NCBI GenBank assembly: GCA_009829735.1
Contig: CM020619.1
Location: 1,742,590-1,806,589, forward strand
Length of the DNA stretch: 64,000 nucleotides
Direction: 5' to 3'
From: Pyropia yezoensis
Taxonomy: Eukaryota > Rhodophyta > Bangiophyceae > Bangiales > Bangiaceae
This document shows positions 1 through 9,409 of this stretch, piece by piece. The notes beneath the pieces were generated by a model. The model was not told the DNA's origin. It saw nothing but the letters and a program-made list of their open reading frames with translations, and did not search any database. Both the position numbers and the translations under genes were made by a program. How positions within the stretch are numbered: the first letter of the stretch is position 1; the number at the start of each line of letters is the position of its first letter.

Positions 1-1701
1 TCCCTGGTCACCGCGGGGGACGGTGCCCAACCCGGCGTTCTCCCTACGGGTGAAGCAGACCTGGGTGTGACATCCGGTAGCGGACTGGAGTCCACAGGCG
101 GCCAAGCACCACCTGCTCCCGTTCCTCCGGCTGTTCCTCCTGTGGGAGCCACCCCGGGGTCAACGGCGTTTGAGTCCGCTCGCAGCAGACGTCTCCCTCC
201 TGTCGGTTCTACTCCTCAACCTCCAGGGATAGCCCCTGGTATGTTTACTCCTGGACCCACACATGACAGCTGGGTGTATACACCTCTTCCTGTGGGCACT
301 AGCGATGCCAGAGGCACCGTTGTGACTGGTTCTACGGGTCTCCCTGAGACCTCGACTCCTGGGACCGGCCAAGCTTTTCCTCCCCTTGCATCCTATGGGG
401 CGGGGAGCTCCAAGACCGGTAACCGGAGCAGCCGAAGGCGTCGGCGTCATCGCCGTCGCTCTAGCACCAGCGAGACCAGTTCCTCCAGCTCTGAGGAGGT
501 ATATGATTGGGATGCATCTCCCGGTCCCACCCGGCGCAGGCTAGTCGAGTTTGACTTCCCTGCCCACCAAGTGGGAGATGCCACCCTGAACAAGGTCACG
601 TATTGGGGTAACTACCGGCTGGAGAACCAAGACCAAGGTTACACCCGGAAGATGGCCAAGAAGATGGCGTCCCTGAACCTGCGAATGCAGCCGAGCTTCG
701 GGGGACATCCTAAGTTTTCCGGGAAGAGACCGGCGCTTATCTTTGCCTTCCTGCGCCGGTTTGTCAAGGCATGCAATGACAACGATGTGTCCGAGGGCAA
801 GGCTCTCTACCTCCTGGTTAACTACATGACCGGAGAAGCGGAACAGCGGTTTGCACAGGTTCTACCAGACTCTGCCGGACACATTGTCGGACGTACCGTC
901 GCGAGTTATCCGGAGGCGGTCAACTGGCTCCTGTCCAACTACGCTGACGCGGACTCTCTGCGTAAAGCAGTCGGCAGGCTGAACCGGGCAACCATGGAAA
1001 GACAAGAGACTCCAGAGGCGTTCGCCCGTCGTGTCCGGGAGATGAGCGATGCTTGTGGCAACGTTTACCCTGAGGACAGGCTCAAGATGATCTTCTCGGA
1101 AGGGCTTCCTGAATATCTTCAAGTGGATGCGGAGAACTACAACCAGGAACATCAAGAACATACCTTCCAGCAGTTGATGGCCTACACCCAGGGCAAGTAC
1201 CGGCAAGCCAGGGCCCTGCAAGCTCCAATGGTATCAATTCCCAAGCCGTTGTCGCGAGTTCGACCCGGACCCGACAAGTATAAGGGAGGTGATAGCCCTG
1301 TACCAGTACTCGCAGTAAGCGAGGCCTCACCCATGGGGTCAGGGGACAAGTGGGGCGGCTTCGTTTCTAAGGAGCAACCATCCCTGGTCGCCCCCAAGCA
1401 AGTCAAGAACCAGCAGTTCCGGTCTTGTTGGCTGTGCCAGAAGGAGGATCACATGTCCTACCAGTGCCCGACCATTCCCAAGGACCTCCAGGAGAAACTC
1501 AAGCGTCAAGGACTGGTGTTTGCAAAGGCGGTCAAATGGGCTGACCGGCGAGCACCCTCCAAGATGGACCAGGCACAGGTACACGCAATCCGAGTGGCAA
1601 CCTTACAGAGCATCACGGAGGCTCTGGCAAGGGAAGCTCCTACGGACTTCGACCTGGAGACCGAAACCTCTAAGGACTCCTCGGACCCGGGAAACGAGTA
1701 G
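1..1701 (+). CDS. gag: Gag polyprotein, family 1 (5' end outside window)
   Basis: Structural Gag protein that would form the particle and bind element RNA. The frame is open from base 1; the start codon lies upstream (by comparison with 15259 in the complete copy). Order: a Pro/Gly/Ser/Thr-rich N-terminal third, a basic Arg/Ser patch around 430-500, a capsid-like alpha-helical region, and one CCHC zinc knuckle (C-W-L-C...H...C) near 1426-1467. The last codons form the slippery heptamer GGGAAAC, then GAG and TAG. No lesion is visible in the part present. The knuckle followed by an in-phase shift site supports Gag over any host protein. Confidence 0.9.
   Translation, partial: SLVTAGDGAQPGVLPTGEADLGVTSGSGLESTGGQAPPAPVPPAVPPVGATPGSTAFESARSRRLPPVGSTPQPPGIAPGMFTPGPTHDSWVYTPLPVGTSDARGTVVTGSTGLPETSTPGTGQAFPPLASYGAGSSKTGNRSSRRRRRHRRRSSTSETSSSSSEEVYDWDASPGPTRRRLVEFDFPAHQVGDATLNKVTYWGNYRLENQDQGYTRKMAKKMASLNLRMQPSFGGHPKFSGKRPALIFAFLRRFVKACNDNDVSEGKALYLLVNYMTGEAEQRFAQVLPDSAGHIVGRTVASYPEAVNWLLSNYADADSLRKAVGRLNRATMERQETPEAFARRVREMSDACGNVYPEDRLKMIFSEGLPEYLQVDAENYNQEHQEHTFQQLMAYTQGKYRQARALQAPMVSIPKPLSRVRPGPDKYKGGDSPVPVLAVSEASPMGSGDKWGGFVSKEQPSLVAPKQVKNQQFRSCWLCQKEDHMSYQCPTIPKDLQEKLKRQGLVFAKAVKWADRRAPSKMDQAQVHAIRVATLQSITEALAREAPTDFDLETETSKDSSDPGNE
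1689..1695 (+). promoter_or_regulatory. -1 ribosomal frameshift site GGGAAAC
   Basis: The zero-frame codons are GGA AAC, preceded by G, so the site matches X XXY YYZ. The stop TAG follows after one codon (GAG). The -1 frame is open across the gag stop and runs directly into protease. The same heptamer sits at the same distance from the gag stop in the other family 1 copy and in family 3. Confidence 0.75.
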
Positions 1702-3595
1702 GGCAGGCGCTCTCCCAAAGTGTCTTCCCGAACCTCCAACGGCAGGGTACTTCTACCCGTTCTCCCCTTGCGTGCCGGGAGAAAGGACGGCGGTTACCTG
1801 CTCAACCGGTAGCCGCCTGGACACCCTGTGTGTTCAAGGGGACATTGCTCGTCCTGCGTAAAGAAAACCTCAAGATTAATGCTCGTATGCGTGTGGGGAA
1901 TAGCCTCCCCCAAGCTGTTACGCCGGTGGTTGACACGGGAGCCGGACCAAGCGTCATCACTGAGAACCTGTTACCTCCGGGCTGGCGTCGACATGCCTTG
2001 AGAGCGCCTACCCGGACCCATATCGTCGATGCTTCGGGTCAAACCCTACGACCGCTTGGCCGTCTTCCTGTCGTCATCTATGTCAACAATGAACCAATGC
2101 TTTTTCTCTTTCTAGTAGTCAAGACCCTATCAGTCCCCCTCATCCTAGGCTGGGACTTCCAGAAGCAGCATGTCAAGAGCATCCTACCCGGAGAAGGGAA
2201 GGTCCAGTTCAACCATGGGTTTGTGTCACCGGTATTGGAGCATCTGGACGCCAAGGTTCGTGTAGCCAAGAGCAAGAGGGAACGCATCCCACCCTCTACC
2301 TTGACTCTCTTCAAACCGGTGCTCCTACCTCCTCGCTCGGAGACCAAGGTTCAAGTAACGACCCGGATTGCAGGTCAATGCCTGATCTACGGACGTAAGG
2401 AATTTCTGGCGAAACACCGGTTATACTTGGCCCACGGACATCACAAGAAGGTAGAAAGGCACACCCCGTTCTCGGTGCTAATCGTCAACGTGAGCCGGAA
2501 GCCAATAACCCTCGCCAAGGGCACCCGAGTTGGTACAGCAGAGCCTTACCGGGGATCCGCCCGTGCTATAAGCAAGGAAGACCTCCTGAACCTGCAACAA
2601 GAACTGGCATCCAACTTGACGGCCTTAGACGTACCTCTGAAACAGGAGCAGGCTGGCAGCGCTACTCCGAAACCCGAACAAGCACCACCCGGGATGCCGA
2701 AGGTCAAGCAAGAAAATGTCCCTCCCGACTTGAAGGAGGCACTGGAGAAGCTTCTCCAGGAACATCGGCACCTGTAGTCGGGAGAGCTGGGCAAGATGGA
2801 CGCCACTCTACACCGGATTCAACTCAAGCCGGAAGCTAAGCCAGTGCACATGCAACCATATCGGGCCGGACCTCATCGCCGGGATGAGATTGAGAAGCAG
2901 GTTAACAAGATGCTCAAGATGGATGTTATCGAGCCGTCTGATGGCGAGTGGGCTTTCCCCGTGGTAGTCGTCCCGAAAACCGGCGGTCACTTCCGTTTCT
3001 GCGTTGACTACCGGCGCCTGAACGAGATGACAGTCAAGGACGTATGCCCGATACCCCGGATGGATGATTGCCTCGACTTTCTTGGTGATGCCACCCTCTT
3101 CTCGACGCTGGATTGTAATGCCGGTTACTGGCAGATCCCTCTGGCTGACGAGGACAAGGACAAGACCACCTTCACGTGCCACCTGGGACTATTCCGGTGC
3201 AAGCGTCTTCCTTTTGGTCTCACCAATGCTCCGGCGACCTTCCAAAGAGCCATCGACATCATCCTGTCCGGGCTAAGGTGGAGAACATGTTTGGTCTACC
3301 TGGATGACATTATCGTTTTCTCCAAGACCCCAGCGGAACACCTGGAGCACCTTCGGGAGGTCCTGGCCTTCCTGTCCAAGGCTGGAGTTACCCTCAAGGC
3401 CGAGAAGTGCCACCTGTTTGAGACTGAGGTGGAGTATCTGGGGCACGTGCTGAGTCCGGGGGAGCTCCGAGTCAATGAGAAGAACATCAAGGCCCTCCGG
3501 CATGCACGGCAACCCAAAACCCAGACGGAACTCAAGAGCTTCCTGGGTATGTGCAACGTCTATCGCCGGTTCGTACGGGACTATGCTCTGATTGC
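1696..3595 (+). pseudogene. pol: Pol, family 1: protease and RT, one stop, truncated
   Basis: Would be made as Gag-Pol after the -1 shift. An aspartic protease signature D-T-G-A-G-P-S lies near 1930. After a linker come the RT motifs F-C-V-D-Y-R-R-L-N near 2995, L-P-F-G-L near 3210 and the catalytic Y-L-D-D near 3300. Codon 2775-2777 is TAG where the complete copy has TGG, so one G-to-A change stops the frame before RT. RT breaks off at 3595, at a family 2 LTR; the rest of RT, RNase H and integrase are missing. An ATG at 1887 could start a Pol-only product, but the frame is open well upstream of it, so frameshifting fits better. Non-functional. Confidence 0.9.
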
Positions 3596-4064
3596 TGTGG
3601 CAAAAACCACTAGCACACACGGCACCCAAGTTGGGGCGGTGTGCTAGGGCTGCCTCCCGTGTCGGGGGAACCGGAAGAAGTGCAAGTCGCACACACTCTG
3701 TCCCTGTTGTGGGGCAAACCCCCCACGGACAAACAAGAGGATGGTGTGTGGTCCAACAGTTTCTTGGTCGGGACGGGGACGCAGGGCCAAGCCCCGCTGT
3801 CCCTCCCCTTACCCCCCCAGGGTCCACTCAGAATCTCGCCACTCAGAATCTCCCACCCCAGCACCTGCCCACCGGGCCACACGAAAATTCAAGACGATAA
3901 ATGCAGAAAACCCTCAAATCCAAGTTGGATTTACTACTAAGCTAACTATCCCAAACTTAGGGAATATGGACCCAAATGCAGGGGGAGGAACGGATCAGGC
4001 TAGTGGCCTGCCGCCCCTTGCATGGCACGTGTTGCCCCCCTACCTGGGGGTCAATACTGCCACA
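3596..4064 (-). repeat. Family 2 LTR (3' LTR of copy a)
   Basis: 469 bases with inverted ends TGTGGCA/TGCCACA. It matches the LTRs at 17995-18463, 43141-43609, 60658-61127 and 62735-63203. It holds a 17-base palindrome (arms AAATCCAA/TTGGATTT, 3916-3932) and a second one, CCCAAGTTGGG, at 3625-3635. It directly abuts family 1 RT with no target duplication. Confidence 0.93.
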
Positions 4065-4402
4065 CTCCCCTCTCCTCAGTTCCGACCGACCCGGTCGGCC
4101 CTGTGAGGGGGTGCGTAAACGCACGTCTCGGCGTTGGGGGCGCGACTTGCTGTCCCCCATCGAGTACGTAACACGGATGTGGAGGCGGTCACGTTGACCG
4201 CCCCTCTCCTCAAGCTTGCCCAATCGGCAGCTTGCTCTCCTCAGTTCACACTTCACCATCACCACCACCTCCCCTTCACCTTCCACTGGGCCGCCCCACG
4301 CTGGGGAGGCCACCCGTATACCCACGATCCGAGTCCCCCTCAACTCGAGGCGGGTCTCGTGCCGCGATAGCCAGAGCGTCTCTCCCCAACTTGGGGAGAG
4401 CC
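4065..4402 (+). promoter_or_regulatory. Family 2 PPT and region upstream of antisense ORF
   Basis: On the minus strand the bases next to the LTR are purine-rich (GAGGAGAGGGGAG), a polypurine tract for plus-strand priming. The rest corresponds to 50413-50698 plus 60628-60657 of copy b and is the upstream region of the antisense ORF. A 21-base palindrome (4380-4400, two 10-base arms around a central C) ends two bases before the antisense ATG at 4403. Confidence 0.7.
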
Positions 4403-4472
4403 ATGGCGACCCCGGGAGTGGAGACGGACTCTCTAGATGAGCGTATGGAGGACACCAGCTACGGTGCAGCAC
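4403..4472 (+). pseudogene. Antisense ORF, family 2 copy a: N-terminal stub
   Basis: The first residues (M-A-T-P-G-V-E-T-D-S-L-D-E-R) match the start of the antisense protein at 50389 in copy b. After about 23 codons the sequence jumps straight into integrase on the other strand. A deletion of roughly 2.6 kb, judged against copy b, removed the rest of this ORF, the intergenic stretch and the chromodomain. Confidence 0.75.
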
Positions 4473-6391
4473 TCAGTCACCCTGCTCGGGGACATGTTTA
4501 GCATTGCGCACCTTTTTGTCAAAGGTACGCTTGTAGCGCTTTTGTGCTTTGTCCATCTCAGCCCTGACTTTAGGGATGAGGTTTTCAAGCCTAGCGGCGA
4601 ACTCCGCCTTACTCTCAGTAGGAGTAGGCGTACTGCCACCATCCTCCCTAGTTGGGAGCGACCGCCGCACGGCAATAGACCGCACGCGACGGGGGGTCAC
4701 AAAAGCGAGGGGTACTTCCCCTGTAGATGAGTGAACCTGCGAATTGTAGGCAGTAGTAAGGATAGAAATGTATTGGTCCCACGTTTTCACGTGCTCACTC
4801 ACATAATGGCGCAGCTGCCTAACAATAGTTTTGTTGAAGCGCTCCACCTGCCCATTAGTTTGTGGGTGATAGGGGGTGGCATAGCTTGCCTTAACCCCCA
4901 ACATATCCAGCACTCCCTGAAACAGTACAGACGCAAATTGCGGTCCATTGTCGGATAGTGTACTATCTGGGATGCCATACGCGGCAACCCAGTGATCTAG
5001 GAAGGCTGACACGACCGACATGGCCGTGATCTCTGCCAGTGGGATCGCTCGCGTAAGTTTCGTGAAGCGGTCACAGATGACCAGGAGGTACTGGTTGCCC
5101 TCCTCGGTCACGGGCAGTGGCCCAAGGATGTCCATCGCCAACGCGGCGAAGGGCTCCTTGGCCGGGAACAATAGCATAGCCGTAGTAGGCCGCCGTTCCA
5201 TCAGACGATTCTGTGCACAACTTGTGCAGGCAGCCACCCAACTGTAGATGTCCACCACCATGGACGGCCAGTAGTACCTGGCCCTCAGGGTCTGGTACAG
5301 TTTACTAGACCCCAGGTGTCCACCCGTGGGAGCGTTGTGCTCCCTCTCAAGGATACTGTCCTTGAGGGATGCGGAGACGACAAGTTGTTCGGTCCCCTGG
5401 AATACCCCCCTCCTCGTGAGAAGGCCGTCGTCTCCCAGAAAGAAACGCGTCTCTATCACTGTATCAAGTATATCCCTCTGCGACTTGCAGAAGGGATCCT
5501 CGGCCTGGGCCTTCACCACCTCGTCCAGGGACAGGGGCAAGTACTTCTTGTTCCCTGGCGCCTCGGGGTTCAACGCCTGTCCCGAGCGCGTGACTACCCC
5601 CACGATGGGGATGTCCTCATCGACTGGGTTAGTGTCCAGCCCCTCGGTAGGTACCCGAGAGAGACCGTCGGCAAGGGCATGTTGCCTGCCAGGTCGGTAT
5701 TCAATGTCAAAGTTGAAGGGTGCCAGTCGCACCCTCCACCGGTTGAGACGAGTGTTCGTACAGTCCGTCTTAAAGATGAACTGCAACGCGCGGTGGTCAC
5801 AGCGGATGAGGAACTTCTCACCCTCCAGGTAGTGACGAAGTGACGTCACCGCCCACACCACTGCGAGTCCTTCCAACTCGGTGACTCCGTAGTTCTTCTC
5901 AGCCGAGTTCAGCCCCTTGCTGAAGTATCCCACCGGCAAGTACTCCTTGTCCGGCTGCTGCTGAAGCAACACACAACCAAGTTGGTCGTAGCTAGCGTCC
6001 ACATCCAGGATGTAGTGGCCTCCCAACCTGGGAATAGCCAAGATGGGGGGCTTCAGCAGAAGGTCCCGAAGAGTCTGAAAGGATTCCTGCTCCACCCGAC
6101 TTGGGGGAGGCAGGTTCTTCGGTATCGTTGAGCTGGCTAGCTCATTCAACGGCTTCGCCACCTTGGCGAAGCCCTTGGTGAAACGTCGGTACACGTTACA
6201 CATCCCGAGGAAGCTCCTCATCTGGGTCTGGGTCCGGGGGTACTGAGCCTTACGAATGGCCCTCAAGTTCTTCTCGTTAACACTGAGACGCCCCGGATGG
6301 ACAACATGTCCCAAGTACTCCACCTCTTGAGTAAAGAGGTGGCACTTACTCGCCTTCAGTGACACACCGGCGTCAGCAAGTAGCTTGAACA
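4473..6391 (-). pseudogene. pol: Pol fragment, family 2 copy a: late RT, RNase H, integrase
   Basis: One open frame that begins in the RT thumb (K-L-L-A-D-A-G-V-S-L-K) where family 1 interrupts it. It runs through RNase H (D-V-D-A-S-Y near 6000), the integrase zinc-binding H-H-C-C region (near 5330-5220), the catalytic core (M-D-I-L-G near 5130, L-S-D-N-G near 4960, Q-V-E-R-F-N near 4845) and the start of the C-terminal domain. It ends at a deletion junction near 4480, so the chromodomain present in copy b is missing. No internal stop, but protease and catalytic RT are absent, so it cannot be autonomous. Confidence 0.9.
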
Positions 6392-6962
6392 TGTGGTATA
6401 AAACTCGATCCTCTCAGACACGTGTCAATATCCCTCGGGGGAAAGGGACAGGTAACACAGAAAGGGGAACTACGCGAATGGTATGCCTGTTGCCTCACGT
6501 GCCTGCTCGCAGAGCAAACAGATACGCACGGTAGTGCACACGGGGAAGAGGAAAGCAAACGCGCAGTTGTCTTCTTCCTGAGGGCGCGGGCCAAGGGCGC
6601 CTCGCTGTCCCTCTTAACGTGCATCTGGGGGAGCCTCGGCACGTTGGCCAGGTAGCCCACCCATAACCCCGAGTGGCCCCGACCCGAGTCTAACCTCGTC
6701 AGGTCGGGGGCCACTATCACTACTAATTCTATTCCCACTCACTAATCTCACACTCAAATTCTCTCAAATCAAGTCCCTCACAAGTATGCAAAAACCCATC
6801 AGAAATCCCTCTCTCACGTGTGGATAGCGTAGTCCACCGCATCCCAGTGCCGGGCACGGGCCACGGCCGCCAACCATCACCACACGGCGGGCGTGTTCTG
6901 GCACCTGGTGCCCTCTGGTTGTGATCCCGGGTCGGCGCCAAGTCGGGGCCAGGGATGCTACA
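6392..6962 (-). repeat. Family 1 LTR (3' LTR)
   Basis: About 571 bases, paired with 15472-16042. Plus-strand ends are TGTGGTA...TGCTACA. It contains an imperfect hairpin at 6673-6714 (GTGGCCCCGACC against GGTCGGGGGCCAC). TATAAAA at 6397-6403 points along the plus strand, toward the antisense ORF, and could serve it. The exact left edge is uncertain by two bases. Confidence 0.88.
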
Positions 6963-7146
6963 TAGCTCCCTCCCTAGTCCGGCACGTCCTCGGGCCGAAC
7001 CAGGTGCCACCGTGCACAGCCTCGAGCACGTCCACACCGGTGCCGAGGTCGAGCGTCTTCACCCTGGTCACGATCACCTGCTCCGGTTCTCTGCCCCACT
7101 TCTCTCCTTCACCTTGGCCCTCGCGTTCCCCCGGAGTCTGGACGTC

Positions 7147-9264
7147 ATGTCCAGTTCCGAGATCCAAGCTGGGCCCGTGGTTCCGGCGGCGAGTGTTGCG
7201 GAGGAGAACTCGGGTAGTCGCGCCCCTCTCCTGCCTCCGGTTCCTCGGGTGTCGATGTCGGCGCCGGTCGCCACGGCGGGGACGGATCGGGTTCCCCCGG
7301 CTTCTGTGATGCACCCGGTCGAGACCCCCCCGGTGGGTCTCCCGGAGATGCTTCTTGGGCAGGACCCTCTGGCGGCCCGGCGTTACTCCACGGTGGTCGG
7401 CAACGCCGGCGCGGCCCAGTGCCAGCAGGATTGCTTGGACCTCTGGCGCAAGGAACTCCAGCGCGGGGTCTTGACAGAGATGGATAAGGCTCGTCTTCAC
7501 ACGGCGGACCAGATGCGCCTGGCACAAGACCGCTCCCAGAGCTTCTCGGGTTCCTCCTGGGTTGCTCGTCTGGAGGATCTCCCCTTCGCGCTGGTGCTGG
7601 ATCTGCCCTTGACCGAGCGTCGCGTGTCCGCGTCCGTTCTCCGGTGGCCGGAGGAGGAAGGGTACGTCCACCGGGCGCTCAAGGTCTGGGACGAGGCGCT
7701 CAAGGGGTCGGGGAGCCTGAACTGCGACCCCCGTCCGAGCATGGTCGCTCTGGAGCCGCCTTTCCTGACCCGGAAGTACTCCAAGTTGTCACCGGCACGG
7801 GAGCAAGGCGAGCGACGCGGCCGTCAGCGTGACTTCCTCGTGAGCTGCAACCATCAGGAGTTCTGGAAGCTGGATAAGGCTAACCGGGCGGCGTACTACC
7901 CCAAGGTCATCCCGCAGCAGCAGGAAGTCGAGATCCCGGTCGGGTTTGCTCCTTCCAGCATCCCCTTCACCTGGTACTTCTTTGACGCCTTGACTCAGGC
8001 GTCGATCAAGGGCTTCTTCCACTCGATCCCGTACATGATGTACACGTCCGAGATGACAGTCTTGGCGGCCAACCACTGGCTTCACGAGGTCTTGGTGTCC
8101 AACCGGCTTTGGTTTCTCCCTGACCTCCTGATGGTCTGGATTGTCGACAAGTTGACCGTCGACTTCCTGTGCAGCCAGGACGAAGAGTACAAGGGGCTCT
8201 TCCAGGCGATGATTGACTTCCGGCGTCTGGTGCCGGTGCATGACCGGAACTTCTTGAACGCGATTGCCGACCAGAACCGCCCGCGTCGGGATGGCTTCGG
8301 TTGGGCGCAGGTGGTCTACCAGTCTTCTCCGGCCAAGGTGCAGCTGGCGACGCCGCTTCCGGCGTGGCCGCAGCTAGGTAGCTTTCCTGCCCCGGCCGCC
8401 CTTGATCTTCTGCCAGTTGGGCCGCCGGTGCAGGAGTCGGGATGGGCCGCGGCGGTCGGTCAGGCGTCTGCGGCGGCTCCGCTTCCTCCTGTTGCACCTG
8501 TCGCCCCGGTGGCCTCGCCTGAACCGTCACCGGCGCGTTCACGCCCTGTTCCGGCTGTGGCGGTACTTCAAGCTCCTCCGGCACCGCGCCTGTCTGCGGC
8601 GAGTCTGGGGGTGACCGTGCGGTCGCCTACCACTCCGGCCGCTCCGCCTCGGACGCCTTCTTCCAACGCCGGCGGCGCTGTGCCTCCGCTGGAGCTGGGT
8701 ACTCCGGTTTCGGGGGCCGTTGTGGACCGTCCGGTGGTGTCATCCTCGGGGCGGTTCGAGATTCCGGCGCCGACTCTGCGCCTTACCCGCTTCCGGGTGC
8801 CTGACTGGTACCTGATCCAAGGTGGTCCGACATGCGACCAGTACGACGTCGGTATGATTGAAGACCAGCTGGGTCGTCTTCCGGTGAAGGTTGAAGGCGT
8901 TGGGTCCTCCCTGGTGCTGGGTACTTACGCCAGCGTCTTGAACAACGTGGTCGACCGGGTGTTTGCTTGCGCGGACAGCGGCCAGATGCCGAACAGCCCG
9001 GTGGTTGGCGAACTTCTGGCGACCTTGACGCGGCATGGCTTGGCCCAGCAGTGGTCAGAAACCTTCACTGGCTTCCAGGGGCGCCGACGGGCATATCTGG
9101 ATGAGCGGGAGCCCCCGGCAACTACCGGTACTACTCCGATGGCGTCATACCGGGATGCACCGCGTCCACCGCACTACGTCATCCCGTCTTCCTCCGGTTC
9201 CCGTCGTGCCGCGGAGGCAGCGCTGGAGGACATTCCCGCGGCTCAGCGTCCGCTCCGGGAGTAG
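7147..9264 (+). CDS. Antisense ORF protein, family 1 (unknown function)
   Basis: A 705-residue protein on the strand opposite gag-pol, between the 3' LTR and the 3' end of pol, converging on pol with a 145-base gap. I chose ATG 7147 (M-S-S-S-E-I); the frame is open upstream to an ATG at 6955 inside the LTR edge, whose extension is low-complexity. I recognise no known domain. Residues about 1-75 are Pro/Ala/Val-rich; 80-420 look like a folded, Trp-rich helical region; 430-570 are Pro/Ala-rich; 575-650 look folded again. There is no signal peptide, membrane segment, DTGA, YxDD or zinc knuckle. The central region resembles the family 2 antisense protein by eye, for example Y-Y-x-K...V-E-(I/V)-P-x-G-F, then W-L-x-E-V, then L-W-x-L-P. 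The intact long frame suggests selection, though gag-pol of this copy is broken. Confidence 0.8.
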   Translation: MSSSEIQAGPVVPAASVAEENSGSRAPLLPPVPRVSMSAPVATAGTDRVPPASVMHPVETPPVGLPEMLLGQDPLAARRYSTVVGNAGAAQCQQDCLDLWRKELQRGVLTEMDKARLHTADQMRLAQDRSQSFSGSSWVARLEDLPFALVLDLPLTERRVSASVLRWPEEEGYVHRALKVWDEALKGSGSLNCDPRPSMVALEPPFLTRKYSKLSPAREQGERRGRQRDFLVSCNHQEFWKLDKANRAAYYPKVIPQQQEVEIPVGFAPSSIPFTWYFFDALTQASIKGFFHSIPYMMYTSEMTVLAANHWLHEVLVSNRLWFLPDLLMVWIVDKLTVDFLCSQDEEYKGLFQAMIDFRRLVPVHDRNFLNAIADQNRPRRDGFGWAQVVYQSSPAKVQLATPLPAWPQLGSFPAPAALDLLPVGPPVQESGWAAAVGQASAAAPLPPVAPVAPVASPEPSPARSRPVPAVAVLQAPPAPRLSAASLGVTVRSPTTPAAPPRTPSSNAGGAVPPLELGTPVSGAVVDRPVVSSSGRFEIPAPTLRLTRFRVPDWYLIQGGPTCDQYDVGMIEDQLGRLPVKVEGVGSSLVLGTYASVLNNVVDRVFACADSGQMPNSPVVGELLATLTRHGLAQQWSETFTGFQGRRRAYLDEREPPATTGTTPMASYRDAPRPPHYVIPSSSGSRRAAEAALEDIPAAQRPLRE

Positions 9265-9409
9265 TAGTTGGAGGCAAGGAGGGTGAGGGTCTTGGGAGAA
9301 GCGAGGAGGGAAGAGGCGGAGAGAAGGGTTGCCCGAGCGGGTGCTTGTTTTCTTTGATTGTTCCATGCTTGTATTGCGTGTTCTCCTTGATATACCCGTT
9401 CCCTTCTTC
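9265..9409. other. Gap between convergent antisense ORF and pol, family 1
   Basis: About 145 bases between the stops of the two convergent frames. The first half is purine-rich on the plus strand (AGG/GAG runs), the second pyrimidine-rich. No hairpin array like that of family 3 is visible. Confidence 0.6.

Larger units (their letters stand above)
1..3595 (+). mobile_element. Family 1 Ty3/gypsy chromovirus, partial copy
   Basis: Gag and the first part of pol, nearly identical to the complete family 1 element at 6392-16042 but on the other strand. The left end runs off the window inside gag. The right end stops in the RT connection region, where a family 2 LTR begins at 3596. No LTR of its own is in view. 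Confidence 0.92.

Noticed and set aside
3596..4064. Independent MITE or DNA transposon, suggested by the inverted ends TGTGGCA/TGCCACA
   Set aside because: Same sequence flanks gag-pol with a primer-binding site and PPT and makes 5-base duplications, so it is an LTR.
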